A stretch of DNA of 64,000 nucleotides from Fructobacillus cardui (GCF_023218935.1 NZ_JAJIAL010000005.1), one strand, 5' to 3'. Positions 36,907-46,274 are shown, numbered from the stretch's first letter. Notes: generated by a model not told the origin, from the letters alone. A program made the numbers and translations.

Positions 36907-38205
36907 TTAACGGATGAAGCCTACGTAGTTCTTCTTTTGCAAGAGACCATCAATTTGACGAATCAAATCAAGGGTAACCCCGATGGCAATCAGCAAAGAA
37001 GTTCCACCCAAGCCAATCTTTTCATTAAGTCCCCATACATCAGATGCAATCAATGGTACCAAGGCAACAAAGCCAAGGTACAAAGCCCCAACAAACGACA
37101 AGCGTAAGAGCAACTTTGTGACGAACTTTTGCGTTTCGACACCAGGACGAACATCAACAATGTAAGCCCCCTGCTTTTGCAAGTTTTCGGCCAACTTTTC
37201 AGGGTTAACCTGTACAAAGGCGTAGAAGTAAGTAAAGAGAATAATCAAAACGGTGTAGAAAATCGCTCCGGTTGTTGTTTGCATGGAGAAAATCTGTTGT
37301 AAGATTTTAAACCAGCCAACATTACTATACTTACTCTGGAAGGCGAAGAGAATTGTCTGTGGTGTTGAAATCAATGACGAAGCAAAGATCACAGGAATCA
37401 CCCCAGAAACATTTAACTTCAAAGGTAGGTAAGCTTCCGCCCCATAGGAAGAAGCTGACCGTGTATATTGGATTTGCAAACGACGACTTGCTTCATAGAA
37501 CCAAGTCGTAATTCCGACAACCAAAATGATTGCCGTCAGCAAAACCGCCATGAAAATCCAGCCGGTAACCTTGTCGTTGCCACTAGATTGCAGAACATTT
37601 TCCTTGAAAATTTCCCACAAACCAGAAGGCGTTTGAGAAATAATTCCAGAGAAGATAATCATGGAAACACCGTTTCCAAGACCCTTTTCGGTAATCATTT
37701 CTCCCAACCACATGGCAAAGAAAGTTCCAATTGTCATGACCGACCCAATCAGTAGGAAGGAGGTCACGTTATTGGTCTGCTTCACCAAACCATAGGCGGC
37801 TAAGGAGTTGAATCCAGCGGTAATTCCCACTGATTGCAAAAAGGCAAAGATAATGGTCAAGTACCGGGTAGCTTGATTCAGCTTCCGGCGACCAACTTCG
37901 CCTTGTTTACTCCATTCAACAAAACGTGGCACGATATCTAACTGCAGCAACTGCACAACAATCTGTGCAGTAACATAAGGCGAGACCCCCATCGCAAAGA
38001 GCGAGAAGTTCAGTAAGCCTCCACCCGAGAAAATATTTAAAATATTCAGCAAGCCTGAGCCAGAAACTGAATTCAAGGCAGCAGGATTAACACCTGGAAC
38101 AGTGATATGAGTCCCAATGCGGTAAACAAAGAGAATCAAAATCGTCCAAAGAATCTTCTTACGAATATCTTTTTGTCGGATTGCATTAAATAGCGTGCGC
38201 CACAT
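36907..38205 (-). CDS. secY: Protein translocase subunit SecY
   Basis: SecY is the ten-helix membrane channel for secretion and membrane insertion. 432 residues, typical; helix 2 plug region GGLLNFSLFAMGVSPYVTAQI, and the conserved GLGNGVSMIIF and RPGVETQKF (cytosolic loop C5, SecA contact). It starts one base after the rplO stop and is followed by adk. Partner SecA is at 59.7-62.1 kb. Confidence 0.98.
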   Translation of the reverse strand: MWRTLFNAIRQKDIRKKILWTILILFVYRIGTHITVPGVNPAALNSVSGSGLLNILNIFSGGGLLNFSLFAMGVSPYVTAQIVVQLLQLDIVPRFVEWSKQGEVGRRKLNQATRYLTIIFAFLQSVGITAGFNSLAAYGLVKQTNNVTSFLLIGSVMTIGTFFAMWLGEMITEKGLGNGVSMIIFSGIISQTPSGLWEIFKENVLQSSGNDKVTGWIFMAVLLTAIILVVGITTWFYEASRRLQIQYTRSASSYGAEAYLPLKLNVSGVIPVIFASSLISTPQTILFAFQSKYSNVGWFKILQQIFSMQTTTGAIFYTVLIILFTYFYAFVQVNPEKLAENLQKQGAYIVDVRPGVETQKFVTKLLLRLSFVGALYLGFVALVPLIASDVWGLNEKIGLGGTSLLIAIGVTLDLIRQIDGLLQKKNYVGFIR

Positions 38206-38206
38206 T

Positions 38207-38641
38207 TTAGATCACCTCGGTTGTACCACCAGCTTGTTCGATGGCCTTAACTGCAGCAGCAGAGAACTTGTGGGCCTTAATCGTCAACTTCTTTTCCAAT
38301 TGACCATTACCCAAGACTTTGATTCCGTCTTTTCGGTTCTTTACTACACCGTTTTCAATCAACAAAGCAGGTGTTATTTCAGTGCCGTTATCGAAGTTGT
38401 TCAACTTGTCCAAGTTAACAACTGCGAATTCCTTGCGTGAGATGTTTGTAAATCCACGCTTTGGAATACGACGGTACAAAGGCATTTGTCCACCTTCGAA
38501 CCCAAGACGTGTCTTACCACGGGCCTTTTGTCCCTTTTGGCCTCGACCAGCAGTCTTACCGTTTCCAGATGAAGTACCACGACCAACACGGTTACGTGTC
38601 TGGCGTGAACCCAAAGCAGGTTGCAATTCGTTCAAATTCAT
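38207..38641 (-). CDS. rplO: 50S ribosomal protein L15
   Basis: An early-assembly 50S protein. 144 residues with the basic glycine-rich N-terminus (GRGTSSGNGKTAGRGQKGQ) and the GFEGGQMPLYRRIPKRGF motif. Located between rpmD and secY as usual. Confidence 0.98.
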   Translation of the reverse strand: MNLNELQPALGSRQTRNRVGRGTSSGNGKTAGRGQKGQKARGKTRLGFEGGQMPLYRRIPKRGFTNISRKEFAVVNLDKLNNFDNGTEITPALLIENGVVKNRKDGIKVLGNGQLEKKLTIKAHKFSAAAVKAIEQAGGTTEVI

Positions 38642-38671
38642 CGTTTGGTCCCTCCTTTTTCTAAAATTTTT

Positions 38672-38854
38672 TTATTTTACTTCTTCAACAGCAACCAAGT
38701 GAGCAATATGGAAAATTGCGCCACGAGTAGCTGCGTTATCAGGCTTCACCACTGAGCTTGACACACGGTTAAGTCCAAGTGACTTAACAATGGCACGTTG
38801 CTTAGGCAAGCGATGAGCCGCACTCTTAATCAAAGTGATTTTCAAATCAGCCAT
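38672..38854 (-). CDS. rpmD: 50S ribosomal protein L30
   Basis: A 60-residue protein with the family motif ITLIKSAAHRLPKQRAIVKSLGL, a common core for L30/L7. It starts 11 bases after rpsE, with an AAGGAGCGA site. Confidence 0.96.
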   Translation of the reverse strand: MADLKITLIKSAAHRLPKQRAIVKSLGLNRVSSSVVKPDNAATRGAIFHIAHLVAVEEVK

Positions 38855-38865
38855 GTTATCGCTCC

Positions 38866-39372
38866 TTATTCAGCCAAGTGTTCCAATGAAACACCACGTA
38901 ACTTTGCCACTTGTTCAGCATCCTTCAAGTTGTTCAATGCATCAAAAGTTGCACGAACAACGTTGACAGGAGTTGATGAACCCAATGACTTAGCAGTCAC
39001 ATCGTTGATACCAGCCAATTCCATTACGGAACGAGTAGCACCACCGGCTGCAACCCCAGCACCTTCCTTAGCAGGCTTAACCAGGATCTTACCACCAGCC
39101 CATTCACCAAGAACTTCGTGAGGAATAGTAGTACCAACTGTTGGTACAGTGATCAAGTTACGCTTTGCGTCTTCAACGGCCTTACGGATAGCTTCTGGCA
39201 CTTCTTGTGCCTTACCAGTTCCAAAACCAACGTGACCTTGCTTGTCACCAACGACAACCAAAGCACCGAAGCGCAAACGACGTCCACCCTTAACAACCTT
39301 GGTAACACGGTTAATTGCAACAACGTTTTCTTCTAATTCGCCTAATTCCTTAGGGTTTACGAATTCAACCAT
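38866..39372 (-). CDS. rpsE: 30S ribosomal protein S5
   Basis: S5 helps proofreading at the A site. 168 residues: N-terminal double-stranded RNA-binding part with VVKGGRRLRFGALVVVGD (the loop where spectinomycin resistance changes fall) and the C-terminal domain with AGINDVTAKSLGSSTPVNVV. AAAGGAGG precedes the ATG. Confidence 0.98.
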   Translation of the reverse strand: MVEFVNPKELGELEENVVAINRVTKVVKGGRRLRFGALVVVGDKQGHVGFGTGKAQEVPEAIRKAVEDAKRNLITVPTVGTTIPHEVLGEWAGGKILVKPAKEGAGVAAGGATRSVMELAGINDVTAKSLGSSTPVNVVRATFDALNNLKDAEQVAKLRGVSLEHLAE

Positions 39373-39392
39373 TTGTATTATTCCTCCTTTCC

Positions 39393-39746
39393 TTAGAACT
39401 TCAAACCGTTTTCACGAGCAGCGTCGGCCAAGGCCTTCACACGTCCGTGATAAACATAACCACCACGATCGAAGACAACTTCTTCGATGTTAGCAGCCTT
39501 AGCATTCTTAGCGATCATCTCGCCAACCTTAACGGCTTGTTCAACCTTTGTACCGGTAACATCGGCACTTTGTGATGAGGCACTTGCTAGCGTTACACCC
39601 GCTACGTCATCAATTAATTGAGCGTAGATGTTGACATTAGAACGGAAAACGTTCAAACGTGGGCGAGCAGCAGTACCAGAGATCTTGCCGCGGACACGCT
39701 TGTGGCGTTGTACGCGAAGCTTATTCTTATCTGGTTTCGTAATCAT
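39393..39746 (-). CDS. rplR: 50S ribosomal protein L18
   Basis: Binds 5S rRNA with L5 and L25. 117 residues with RPRLNVFRSNVNIYAQ and FDRGGYVYHGRVKALADAAR. Follows rplF by 88 bases. Confidence 0.97.
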   Translation of the reverse strand: MITKPDKNKLRVQRHKRVRGKISGTAARPRLNVFRSNVNIYAQLIDDVAGVTLASASSQSADVTGTKVEQAVKVGEMIAKNAKAANIEEVVFDRGGYVYHGRVKALADAARENGLKF

Positions 39747-39834
39747 AGCTGTGCTTTCCTTTTCTTTAAGTGGTTAAACCACTTTCAAATAATCTTTGTT
39801 TATTAAATGTAAAACGGGTTAAGAAGCTAAAAGC

Positions 39835-40371
39835 TTACTTACCAGTCTTACCTTCCTTACGACGGACAACTTCGCCTTCGTAACGAATTCCCTTACCCTT
39901 ATATGGTTCGGGTGGGCGAATTGCGCGAACTTCCGCAGCAAAATCACCAACTGCTTGCTTTGAGATTCCAGAAATCTTGATAGTCAAGGCATCGGGAACT
40001 TCAACAGTCAAACCTTCGCGGTCTTCAAAGTCAACTGGGTGTGAATACCCAACTGACAAAGTCAACTTTGAACCAGACTTTGCGGCACGGTAACCAACAC
40101 CGACCATCTTCAAAGTCTTTGAGAAGCCGTTAGTAACGCCTTCAACCATGTTTGAGAAGTTTGCAGCAGTCGTACCGTGCAATGCACGGTGCTTCTTATC
40201 TTCCGCTGCACGAGTAAATGATACTTCAGTACCATCCATGTGCATCGTGATTTCAGGGTTGATTGTGTAGTTCAATTCACCCTTAGGTCCCTTAACAGTC
40301 ACAAATTGACCATCTTGCTTAACTTCAACGCCAGCAGGGATCGTAACGATTTTGTTTCCAATACGGCTCAT
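39835..40371 (-). CDS. rplF: 50S ribosomal protein L6
   Basis: L6 lies near the sarcin-ricin loop and factor-binding site. 178 residues, two repeated domains, with the conserved C-terminal RPPEPYKGKGIRYEGE. AAAGGAGA precedes the ATG. Confidence 0.98.
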   Translation of the reverse strand: MSRIGNKIVTIPAGVEVKQDGQFVTVKGPKGELNYTINPEITMHMDGTEVSFTRAAEDKKHRALHGTTAANFSNMVEGVTNGFSKTLKMVGVGYRAAKSGSKLTLSVGYSHPVDFEDREGLTVEVPDALTIKISGISKQAVGDFAAEVRAIRPPEPYKGKGIRYEGEVVRRKEGKTGK

Positions 40372-40395
40372 GGTAAGTCTCCTTTCTTAGATATA

Positions 40396-40794
40396 TTACC
40401 AAACGTAAGCCAGCACTTCGCCACCGACTTGCTTAGCACGTGCTACCTTATCAGTTACAACACCGTTTGATGTTGAAACAATGGCGATACCAAGACCATT
40501 CAAGACCTTTGGCATTTCTTCGGCCTTAGCATACTTACGCAAACCAGGCTTTGAAACACGCTTAATACCAGTGATGACACGCTCTTGATCTTCTCCGTAC
40601 TTCAAAAATACACGGATAACACCTTGCTTGTTGTCTTCCAAGTATTCTACATCACGGATGAAACCTTCTTGCTTCAAGATCTCGGCAATGCTCTTCTTCA
40701 TTTTTGATGCTGGAATTTCAACGGAAGCGTGACGCGCCATGTTGGCGTTACGGATTCGAGTCAAAAAATCAGCGATTGGATCAGTCATAGACAT
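40396..40794 (-). CDS. rpsH: 30S ribosomal protein S8
   Basis: S8 binds helix 21 of 16S rRNA; in E. coli it represses the spc operon. 132 residues with MTDPIADFLTRIRNA and the C-terminal GIAIVSTSNGVVTDKVAR. AAGGAGG precedes the ATG. The upstream gene in most relatives, rpsN, is missing; two hairpins stand in its place. Confidence 0.98.
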   Translation of the reverse strand: MSMTDPIADFLTRIRNANMARHASVEIPASKMKKSIAEILKQEGFIRDVEYLEDNKQGVIRVFLKYGEDQERVITGIKRVSKPGLRKYAKAEEMPKVLNGLGIAIVSTSNGVVTDKVARAKQVGGEVLAYVW

Positions 40795-40847
40795 CTATCG
40801 ATATCCTCCTTTTATATTTTGAACGTCATCAAGAATTTGACACGCTC

Positions 40848-40914
40848 TTAAGTGTTCAAGACCCTTGTCACAAACACTTAAAAACGCGCCACCCAAATGA
40901 GTGACCGCATTTTT
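40848..40914 (-). promoter_or_regulatory. Twin hairpins between rplE and rpsH
   Basis: Minus strand: first a terminator-like stem (AAAATGCG...GCGTTTT plus inner UCAC/GUGG pairs, 40881-40914) followed by Ts, then a long hairpin (9-bp TTAAGTGTT / AACACTTAA with an inner CAAG / CTTG, 40848-40881). No rpsN reading frame is present in the 127-base gap. It could attenuate the spc operon or mark the scar left by loss of rpsN. Confidence 0.55.
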
Positions 40915-40921
40915 AAATTAC

Positions 40922-41464
40922 TTACTTGGCAAAAGGCATGCCCAAGCCAGAAAGCAATTCGAAACCTTCTTCGTCGTTTGCAGCAGTCGTTACAATAACG
41001 ATGTCCAAACCACGAACGCGGTTAACCTTGTCAAAGTCGATTTCAGGGAAAATCAACTGTTCACGGATTCCCAAAGTGTAGTTCCCACGACCATCAAAGG
41101 CCTTAGAAGAAACACCGTGGAAGTCACGAACTCGAGGCAAAGAGATGTTAATCAACTTGTCCAAGAATTCAAACATACGTTCTCCACGCAAAGTAACCTT
41201 TGTACCGATAGCCATTCCTTCACGAAGACGGAATCCAGCGATTGACTTCTTTGCACGAGTGATAACTGGTTGTTGTCCAGCAATCAACTTCAATTCTTCA
41301 ACCGCTTCATCGAGGTTCTTTGAGTTTGAAACCGCATCACCAACACCCATGTTCAAAACGATCTTTTCGATCTTTGGGGCTTGCATTGGTGAAGTAAAGT
41401 TAAACTTCTTGATCAAAGCAGGTTGAACTTCATTAACATATTTTACTTTTAATTCATTTGCCAT
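40922..41464 (-). CDS. rplE: 50S ribosomal protein L5
   Basis: L5 binds 5S rRNA and the P-site tRNA. 180 residues with KIVLNMGVGDAVSNSK, RAKKSIAGFRLREGM and DIVIVTTAANDEEGF. The hairpin block follows its stop codon. Confidence 0.98.
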   Translation of the reverse strand: MANELKVKYVNEVQPALIKKFNFTSPMQAPKIEKIVLNMGVGDAVSNSKNLDEAVEELKLIAGQQPVITRAKKSIAGFRLREGMAIGTKVTLRGERMFEFLDKLINISLPRVRDFHGVSSKAFDGRGNYTLGIREQLIFPEIDFDKVNRVRGLDIVIVTTAANDEEGFELLSGLGMPFAK

Positions 41465-41503
41465 GATAATGATTTCTACCTTTCAAAATAGATTATAGCT
41501 TTT

Positions 41504-41812
41504 TTAGCCTAGCACATTGCCAGACTTCTTAGCAAAACGTACTTTCTTGCCATCTTCAAACTTGAAGCCAACCTTGGTTGGTTCGTTAGTTGATGGGTCA
41601 ATCAATTGTACGTTTGATGCGTGGATAGGTGCTTCGATATCGATAACACCACCCTGTGGGTATTCGTTAGAAGGCTTTTGATGCTTCTTAACGAGGTTTA
41701 CGCCTTCGACAACGACACGGTTCTTGGCAGCAACAGTCTTAGTGATTGTTCCTTCCTTACCCTTGTCCTTACCAGCGATGACGCGAACCTTATCACCTGT
41801 TTTTACAAACAT
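41504..41812 (-). CDS. rplX: 50S ribosomal protein L24
   Basis: An assembly initiator of the 50S subunit. 102 residues with the KOW motif VRVIAGKDKGKEGTITK near residue 9 and EAPIHASNVQL. Preceded by AGGAGG. Confidence 0.97.
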   Translation of the reverse strand: MFVKTGDKVRVIAGKDKGKEGTITKTVAAKNRVVVEGVNLVKKHQKPSNEYPQGGVIDIEAPIHASNVQLIDPSTNEPTKVGFKFEDGKKVRFAKKSGNVLG

Positions 41813-41833
41813 GATTGGCTCCTCCTAGTAGTA

Positions 41834-42202
41834 TTAAAGCACTTCTGGTGCCAATGAAACGATTCGCGTAAAGTTGTTGTCACGCAATTCACGTGCGACA
41901 GGGCCAAAAATACGCGTTCCAACTGGTGACTTGTCATCCTTAACGATAACAGCAGCGTTTTCATCGAAGTTGATGTATGAACCGTCAGTCCGACGTACGT
42001 CAGATACAGTTCGTACGATGACAGCCTTAACGACGTCACCCTTCTTAACGTTACCACCAGGGATAGCTTGCTTGACAGTAGCAACAATCATGTCACCAAT
42101 ACCAGCAACCTTACGGCCAGAACCACCGAGCACTTTAATCGTCAAGATTTCACGTGCGCCAGAGTTATCAGCCACTTTCAAACGACTCTCTTGTTGAATC
42201 AT
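41834..42202 (-). CDS. rplN: 50S ribosomal protein L14
   Basis: Contacts bridge B5/B8 to the small subunit. 122 residues, starts MIQQESRLKVADNSGAREI and has the RIFGPVARELR end segment, both near-invariant in bacteria. Confidence 0.98.
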   Translation of the reverse strand: MIQQESRLKVADNSGAREILTIKVLGGSGRKVAGIGDMIVATVKQAIPGGNVKKGDVVKAVIVRTVSDVRRTDGSYINFDENAAVIVKDDKSPVGTRIFGPVARELRDNNFTRIVSLAPEVL

Positions 42203-42253
42203 GGTTCATCCTCCTTGTTAGCAATAGTTTACGACGATTGGATTAAAGTCCGA

Positions 42254-42520
42254 TTAGAGGATAACTGCCTCTTCAACAACCTTTACCAAACGGAAGTGCT
42301 TCGTTGCAGACAAAGGACGAGTTTCCATGATTTCAACGATATCGTTCATCTTAGCGATGTTCTTTTCATCATGGGCCTTGAACTTCTTAGTATAGCGAAC
42401 TCGCTTACCATAAACTGGGTGGTTGACATAAGTATCAACGGCAACAGTGATAGTCTTGTCCATCTTGTCAGATACGACACGACCACGGTAAGTCTTACGA
42501 GCGTTACGTTCTTCACACAT
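42254..42520 (-). CDS. rpsQ: 30S ribosomal protein S17
   Basis: Primary 16S rRNA-binding protein with an OB fold. 88 residues with TYRGRVVSDKMDKTITV and GDxV-like IMETRPLSATKHFRLV. It lies between rpmC and rplN. Confidence 0.97.
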   Translation of the reverse strand: MCEERNARKTYRGRVVSDKMDKTITVAVDTYVNHPVYGKRVRYTKKFKAHDEKNIAKMNDIVEIMETRPLSATKHFRLVKVVEEAVIL

Positions 42521-42542
42521 TTTTCAGCTTCTTCCTTTCGTC

Positions 42543-42749
42543 TTATTTGTTGGCTTCTGCCAATTGTTGTGCACGAATGACAGTCTTCACACGTGCGATG
42601 TCCTTACGAACTTTTGAAATACGGGCCGTGTTTTCTAATTGACCAGTAGCCAATTGAAAACGAAGGTTGAACAATTCTTCCTTGAATTCGGCTTCGCGCT
42701 TTTGCAAATCCGCAAGTGACAAAGCTTTTAATTCATTTGCTTTCGTCAT
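42543..42749 (-). CDS. rpmC: 50S ribosomal protein L29
   Basis: At the tunnel exit near the SRP/trigger-factor dock. 68 residues with LFNLRFQLATGQLENTARI. Its first base overlaps the rplP stop, giving coupled translation. Confidence 0.96.
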   Translation of the reverse strand: MTKANELKALSLADLQKREAEFKEELFNLRFQLATGQLENTARISKVRKDIARVKTVIRAQQLAEANK

Positions 42750-43162
42750 TATTCAGCCTCCCGAGCAATAATCTTTGTACGTACAGGCAACTTGTGTTGT
42801 GCAAGACGCAATGCTTCTAAGGCAACAGGCTTAGCCACGCCACCAACTTCAAACATTACCTTACCACGCTTAACTGGGGCAACCCATCCTTCGGGAGCAC
42901 CCTTACCGTTACCCATTCGAACACCAACACCCTTAGATGTATATGACTTGTGAGGGAAGATCTTAATCCAAACCTTACCACCACGCTTCATATAACGGGT
43001 CATTGCAATACGGGCAGCTTCGATTTGACGGTTGGTAATCCAGCTTGAAGTTGTTGCTTGCAAGCCATAATCACCAAAAGCCACCGTCTTTCCACCCTTA
43101 GCTTCGCCACGCATGTGACCACGGTGTACACGACGGAATTTAACACGCTTTGGTACTAACAT
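42749..43162 (-). CDS. rplP: 50S ribosomal protein L16
   Basis: L16 helps place A-site tRNA. 137 residues with MLVPKRVKFRRVHRGHMRG and FPHKSYTSKGVGVRMGNGKG. Confidence 0.98.
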   Translation of the reverse strand: MLVPKRVKFRRVHRGHMRGEAKGGKTVAFGDYGLQATTSSWITNRQIEAARIAMTRYMKRGGKVWIKIFPHKSYTSKGVGVRMGNGKGAPEGWVAPVKRGKVMFEVGGVAKPVALEALRLAQHKLPVRTKIIAREAE

Positions 43163-43176
43163 GTCTGCTTCCCTCC

Positions 43177-43845
43177 TTACTTGTTCTTCTTCTTTGGCAA
43201 CACATCACCACGGTAGATCCAAGTCTTGATACCCAAGTTTCCGTAAGCAGTAGCTGCTTCGTCCCATGAGTAGTCAATGTCTGCACGAAGTGTGTGGAGT
43301 GGAACAGTTCCTTCAGTATACTGTTCGATACGTGACATATCTGCCCCGTTCAAACGACCTGAAACAACAATCTTGATTCCCTTAGCACCGGCACGGCGGG
43401 CACGTTGGATCGCACCACGCATTGCACGACGGAAAGCGATACGACGTTCCAAATCACCTGCAACTTGCAAGCCCACTAAGTGAGCTGACAAATCAGGCTT
43501 CTTAATTTCAACGATGTTGATGAAGACACGCTTGTGGCGTCCACGTTCGTCAACATTCGTCAACTTAGCTAATTGAGTCCGCAACTTTTCAACTTCGGAA
43601 CCACCCTTACCAATAACCATTCCTGGCTTGGCAGTGTGCAAAGTCAAATCGATACGTGACTTAGTTGAGCGTTCGATTTCTACGCGATCAACTGAAGCGT
43701 CCGTCAAGTTCTCTTCGATGTACTTACGAATACGCAAGTCTTCAAGAAGTTGGTTAGAAAAGTCTGCCTTGTCAGCAAACCACTTCGCATCCCAGTCACG
43801 GATGACACCGACACGGAAGCCAGTTGGGTTAATCTTTTGACCCAT
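43177..43845 (-). CDS. rpsC: 30S ribosomal protein S3
   Basis: Part of the mRNA entry channel with helicase activity. 222 residues with the KH domain (GKGGSEVEKLRTQL) and the C-terminal IKIVVSGRLNGADMSR. The ATG shares a base with the rplV stop. Confidence 0.98.
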   Translation of the reverse strand: MGQKINPTGFRVGVIRDWDAKWFADKADFSNQLLEDLRIRKYIEENLTDASVDRVEIERSTKSRIDLTLHTAKPGMVIGKGGSEVEKLRTQLAKLTNVDERGRHKRVFINIVEIKKPDLSAHLVGLQVAGDLERRIAFRRAMRGAIQRARRAGAKGIKIVVSGRLNGADMSRIEQYTEGTVPLHTLRADIDYSWDEAATAYGNLGIKTWIYRGDVLPKKKNK

Positions 43846-44201
43846 TACTTTTCCTCCTTCTCAGCAACCACAATTGTGATGTGGCTTGTGCGCTTGTTAA
43901 TTGCAGAAGCAGAACCCTTGGCACGAGGACGGAAACGCTTAAGCGTTGGTCCTTCGTTAGCAAATGCTTCCTTAACGATCAAATCTTCACGATCAAGTGA
44001 AAAGTTGTTTTCAGCGTTAGCAACTGCTGAGTTCAAAACCTTATAAATATCTTCAGTAGAAGTATTAGGCAGGAACTTCAAAATTGCGAATGCTTCGTTG
44101 ACATTCTTCCGACGAATCGTGTCAAGAACTAAGCGCGCCTTACGAGGGGCAACGCGAACGATCTTGGCGGTCGCCCGAGCTGATGTTACTTGTTCAGCCA
44201 T
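43845..44201 (-). CDS. rplV: 50S ribosomal protein L22
   Basis: L22 lines the exit tunnel and is one place where macrolide resistance arises. 118 residues with RVAPRKARLVLDTIR and the RFRPRAKGSASAINKRTSHI hairpin, which looks wild type. Confidence 0.98.
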   Translation of the reverse strand: MAEQVTSARATAKIVRVAPRKARLVLDTIRRKNVNEAFAILKFLPNTSTEDIYKVLNSAVANAENNFSLDREDLIVKEAFANEGPTLKRFRPRAKGSASAINKRTSHITIVVAEKEEK

Positions 44202-44215
44202 TTTTCATTTCCTCC

Positions 44216-44491
44216 TTACTTAGTTTTCTTATCGTCGTTCTTGTGACCCTTGAACGTACGAGTTGGCACAAATTCACCTAACTTATGACCAACCATGTCG
44301 TCTTGGACATAAACTGGAACGTGCTTGCGGCCATCATAGACTGCAATTGTAAATCCGATAAAACTTGGGAAAATTGTTGAGCGACGTGACCATGTCTTGA
44401 TCACTGACTTCTTTTCTTGGTCCGCTTGGGCCTCAATCTTCTTAAGCAAGTGTGGGTCCGCAAATGGTCCCTTTTTCAAACTACGAGCCAT
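44216..44491 (-). CDS. rpsS: 30S ribosomal protein S19
   Basis: In the 30S head beside S13. 91 residues with MARSLKKGPFADPHLLKKI and PVYVQDDMVGHKLGEF. Confidence 0.98.
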   Translation of the reverse strand: MARSLKKGPFADPHLLKKIEAQADQEKKSVIKTWSRRSTIFPSFIGFTIAVYDGRKHVPVYVQDDMVGHKLGEFVPTRTFKGHKNDDKKTK

Positions 44492-44507
44492 TAGTTATCT
44501 CCTTCCC

Positions 44508-45341
44508 TTACTTACTCTTCCGACCGCGAACGATGAACTTTGTTGAGTTCTTCTTCTTATCGCGAGTCTTCTTACCAGCAGTCTTCTTACCCCATGGAGA
44601 AAGTGGACTTGGACGACCAACAGGGGCCTTTCCTTCACCACCACCGTGTGGGTGATCGTTAGGGTTCATTACAGAACCACGAACGTGAGGACGCTTTCCA
44701 CGCCAACGGTTACGTCCGGCCTTACCCCAGTTGATCAATGAGTGTTCTGAGTTACCAACTTCACCGATAGTGGCGCGGTTAGTGCTCAAAACCAAACGTA
44801 CTTCACCTGAAGTTAAACGAACGATAGTGTACTTACCATCACGTCCCAAAATCTGAGCAGATGCTCCAGCGGAACGTGCCAACTGACCACCCTTACCGTT
44901 CTTCAATTCGATGTTGTGAATCAAAGTACCTTCAGGAATAGCACTCAATGGCAAGGCATTACCGACCTTAATGTCGGCATCAGGACCAGATTGAACCTTA
45001 TCGCCAACCTTAAGTCCCTTAGGCGCCAAGATGTAGGCCTTGATACCGTCTTCATAAACGAGCAAGGCGATGTTAGCCGTACGGTTTGGATCGTATTCGA
45101 TTGCCTTAACCGTTGCGAACTTGTCGTCCTTTGTACGCTTAAAGTCAATAATACGGTAGGCTTGCTTGTGTCCACCAGCCTTGTGGCGAACTGTCATGCG
45201 ACCTTGTGCGTTACGCGCACCGGTCTTTGACTTCTTTGCCAACAAACTCTTTTCGGGCGTTGACTTCGTGATTTCTGCAAAATCAGAAGTCGTCATGTTA
45301 CGACGTCCGTTAGAGGTTGGCTTGTATTTCTTGATAGCCAA
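44508..45341 (-). CDS. rplB: 50S ribosomal protein L2
   Basis: L2 supports the peptidyl-transferase centre. 277 residues with KYKPTSNGRRNMTT, and the conserved RGSVMNPNDHPHGGGEG with its key histidine near 229. Confidence 0.98.
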   Translation of the reverse strand: MAIKKYKPTSNGRRNMTTSDFAEITKSTPEKSLLAKKSKTGARNAQGRMTVRHKAGGHKQAYRIIDFKRTKDDKFATVKAIEYDPNRTANIALLVYEDGIKAYILAPKGLKVGDKVQSGPDADIKVGNALPLSAIPEGTLIHNIELKNGKGGQLARSAGASAQILGRDGKYTIVRLTSGEVRLVLSTNRATIGEVGNSEHSLINWGKAGRNRWRGKRPHVRGSVMNPNDHPHGGGEGKAPVGRPSPLSPWGKKTAGKKTRDKKKNSTKFIVRGRKSK

Positions 45342-45363
45342 TGTCTTATCCTCCTATTAAAAA

Positions 45364-45651
45364 TTAACCTTCGTTAAAGATTTGAATATCTTTTGAGTCA
45401 GCCTTCAAAGTAACGATAGCCTTCTTCATCTTACGAGTGAATCCAACATAACGTCCTTGACGCTTCTTCTTACCGCGAACATTTGCGGTATTCAAACGTG
45501 CAACTTGTACATCGAAGATTTCTTCGATAGCACGCTTGATTTCTGGCTTAGTAGCCCGAACATCAACTTCAAATACGTAACGCTTCATTTCTGTTTGCGC
45601 CATTGAAGCTTCGGTAATGATTGGGCGGCGGATAATATCGCGTGCATCCAT
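45364..45651 (-). CDS. rplW: 50S ribosomal protein L23
   Basis: Docking site for trigger factor and SRP at the tunnel exit. 95 residues with RPIITEASMAQTEMKRYVF. Shares a base with the rplD stop. Confidence 0.97.
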   Translation of the reverse strand: MDARDIIRRPIITEASMAQTEMKRYVFEVDVRATKPEIKRAIEEIFDVQVARLNTANVRGKKKRQGRYVGFTRKMKKAIVTLKADSKDIQIFNEG

Positions 45652-46274
45652 TAGGCGAGACCTCCTTGGATTTCTTCGATCGCTGCTTGAACAACCACCA
45701 GCTTATCAGCGTTAACAACGTCCAAGACGTTGATACCGTTTGTTGTCAACACTTGAACGTTTGCCAAGTTACGAGCTGACAACAAAGCGTGTTGGTTACC
45801 TTCATCAACGATTACCAAGGCCTTTGAATCAACAGCCAAGTTTGCCAAAACTTCCTTGAAGTTCTTTGTCTTAGCTTCATCAAATGCCAAAGCATCAACT
45901 ACGACCAACTTGTTGTCAGCCAACTTTTGTGACAAAGCTGACTTCAAGGCTAATTGATAAGCCTTCTTGTTGATCCGGTAAGAGTAAGAACGTGGGGTTG
46001 GACCGAATACGATTCCACCACCACGCCATTGTGGCGCGCGGATAGAACCTTGACGGGCACGACCAGTTCCCTTTTGCTTCCATGGCTTACGGCCACCACC
46101 AGAAACAGCGGAACGGTTCTTAACCGCATGCGTTCCCTGACGCATTGATGCGCGTTGCATCAAAACTGCGTCAGTAATCACAGCATTGTTTGGTTCAACG
46201 GCGAAAACTGCTTCGTTTAAGTCCAAGTCAGCAGCCTTTGAACCATCTTGCTTTAATACAGCAACTTTTGTCAT
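45651..46274 (-). CDS. rplD: 50S ribosomal protein L4
   Basis: L4 lines the exit tunnel; in gamma-proteobacteria it also controls the S10 operon. 207 residues with the tunnel loop GGGRKPWKQKGTGRARQGS and WRGGGIVFGP, typical. Confidence 0.98.
   Translation of the reverse strand: MTKVAVLKQDGSKAADLDLNEAVFAVEPNNAVITDAVLMQRASMRQGTHAVKNRSAVSGGGRKPWKQKGTGRARQGSIRAPQWRGGGIVFGPTPRSYSYRINKKAYQLALKSALSQKLADNKLVVVDALAFDEAKTKNFKEVLANLAVDSKALVIVDEGNQHALLSARNLANVQVLTTNGINVLDVVNADKLVVVQAAIEEIQGGLA

Noticed and set aside
42068..42580. 170-residue plus-strand frame opposite rplN and rpsQ
   Set aside because: Antisense shadow of ribosomal genes.
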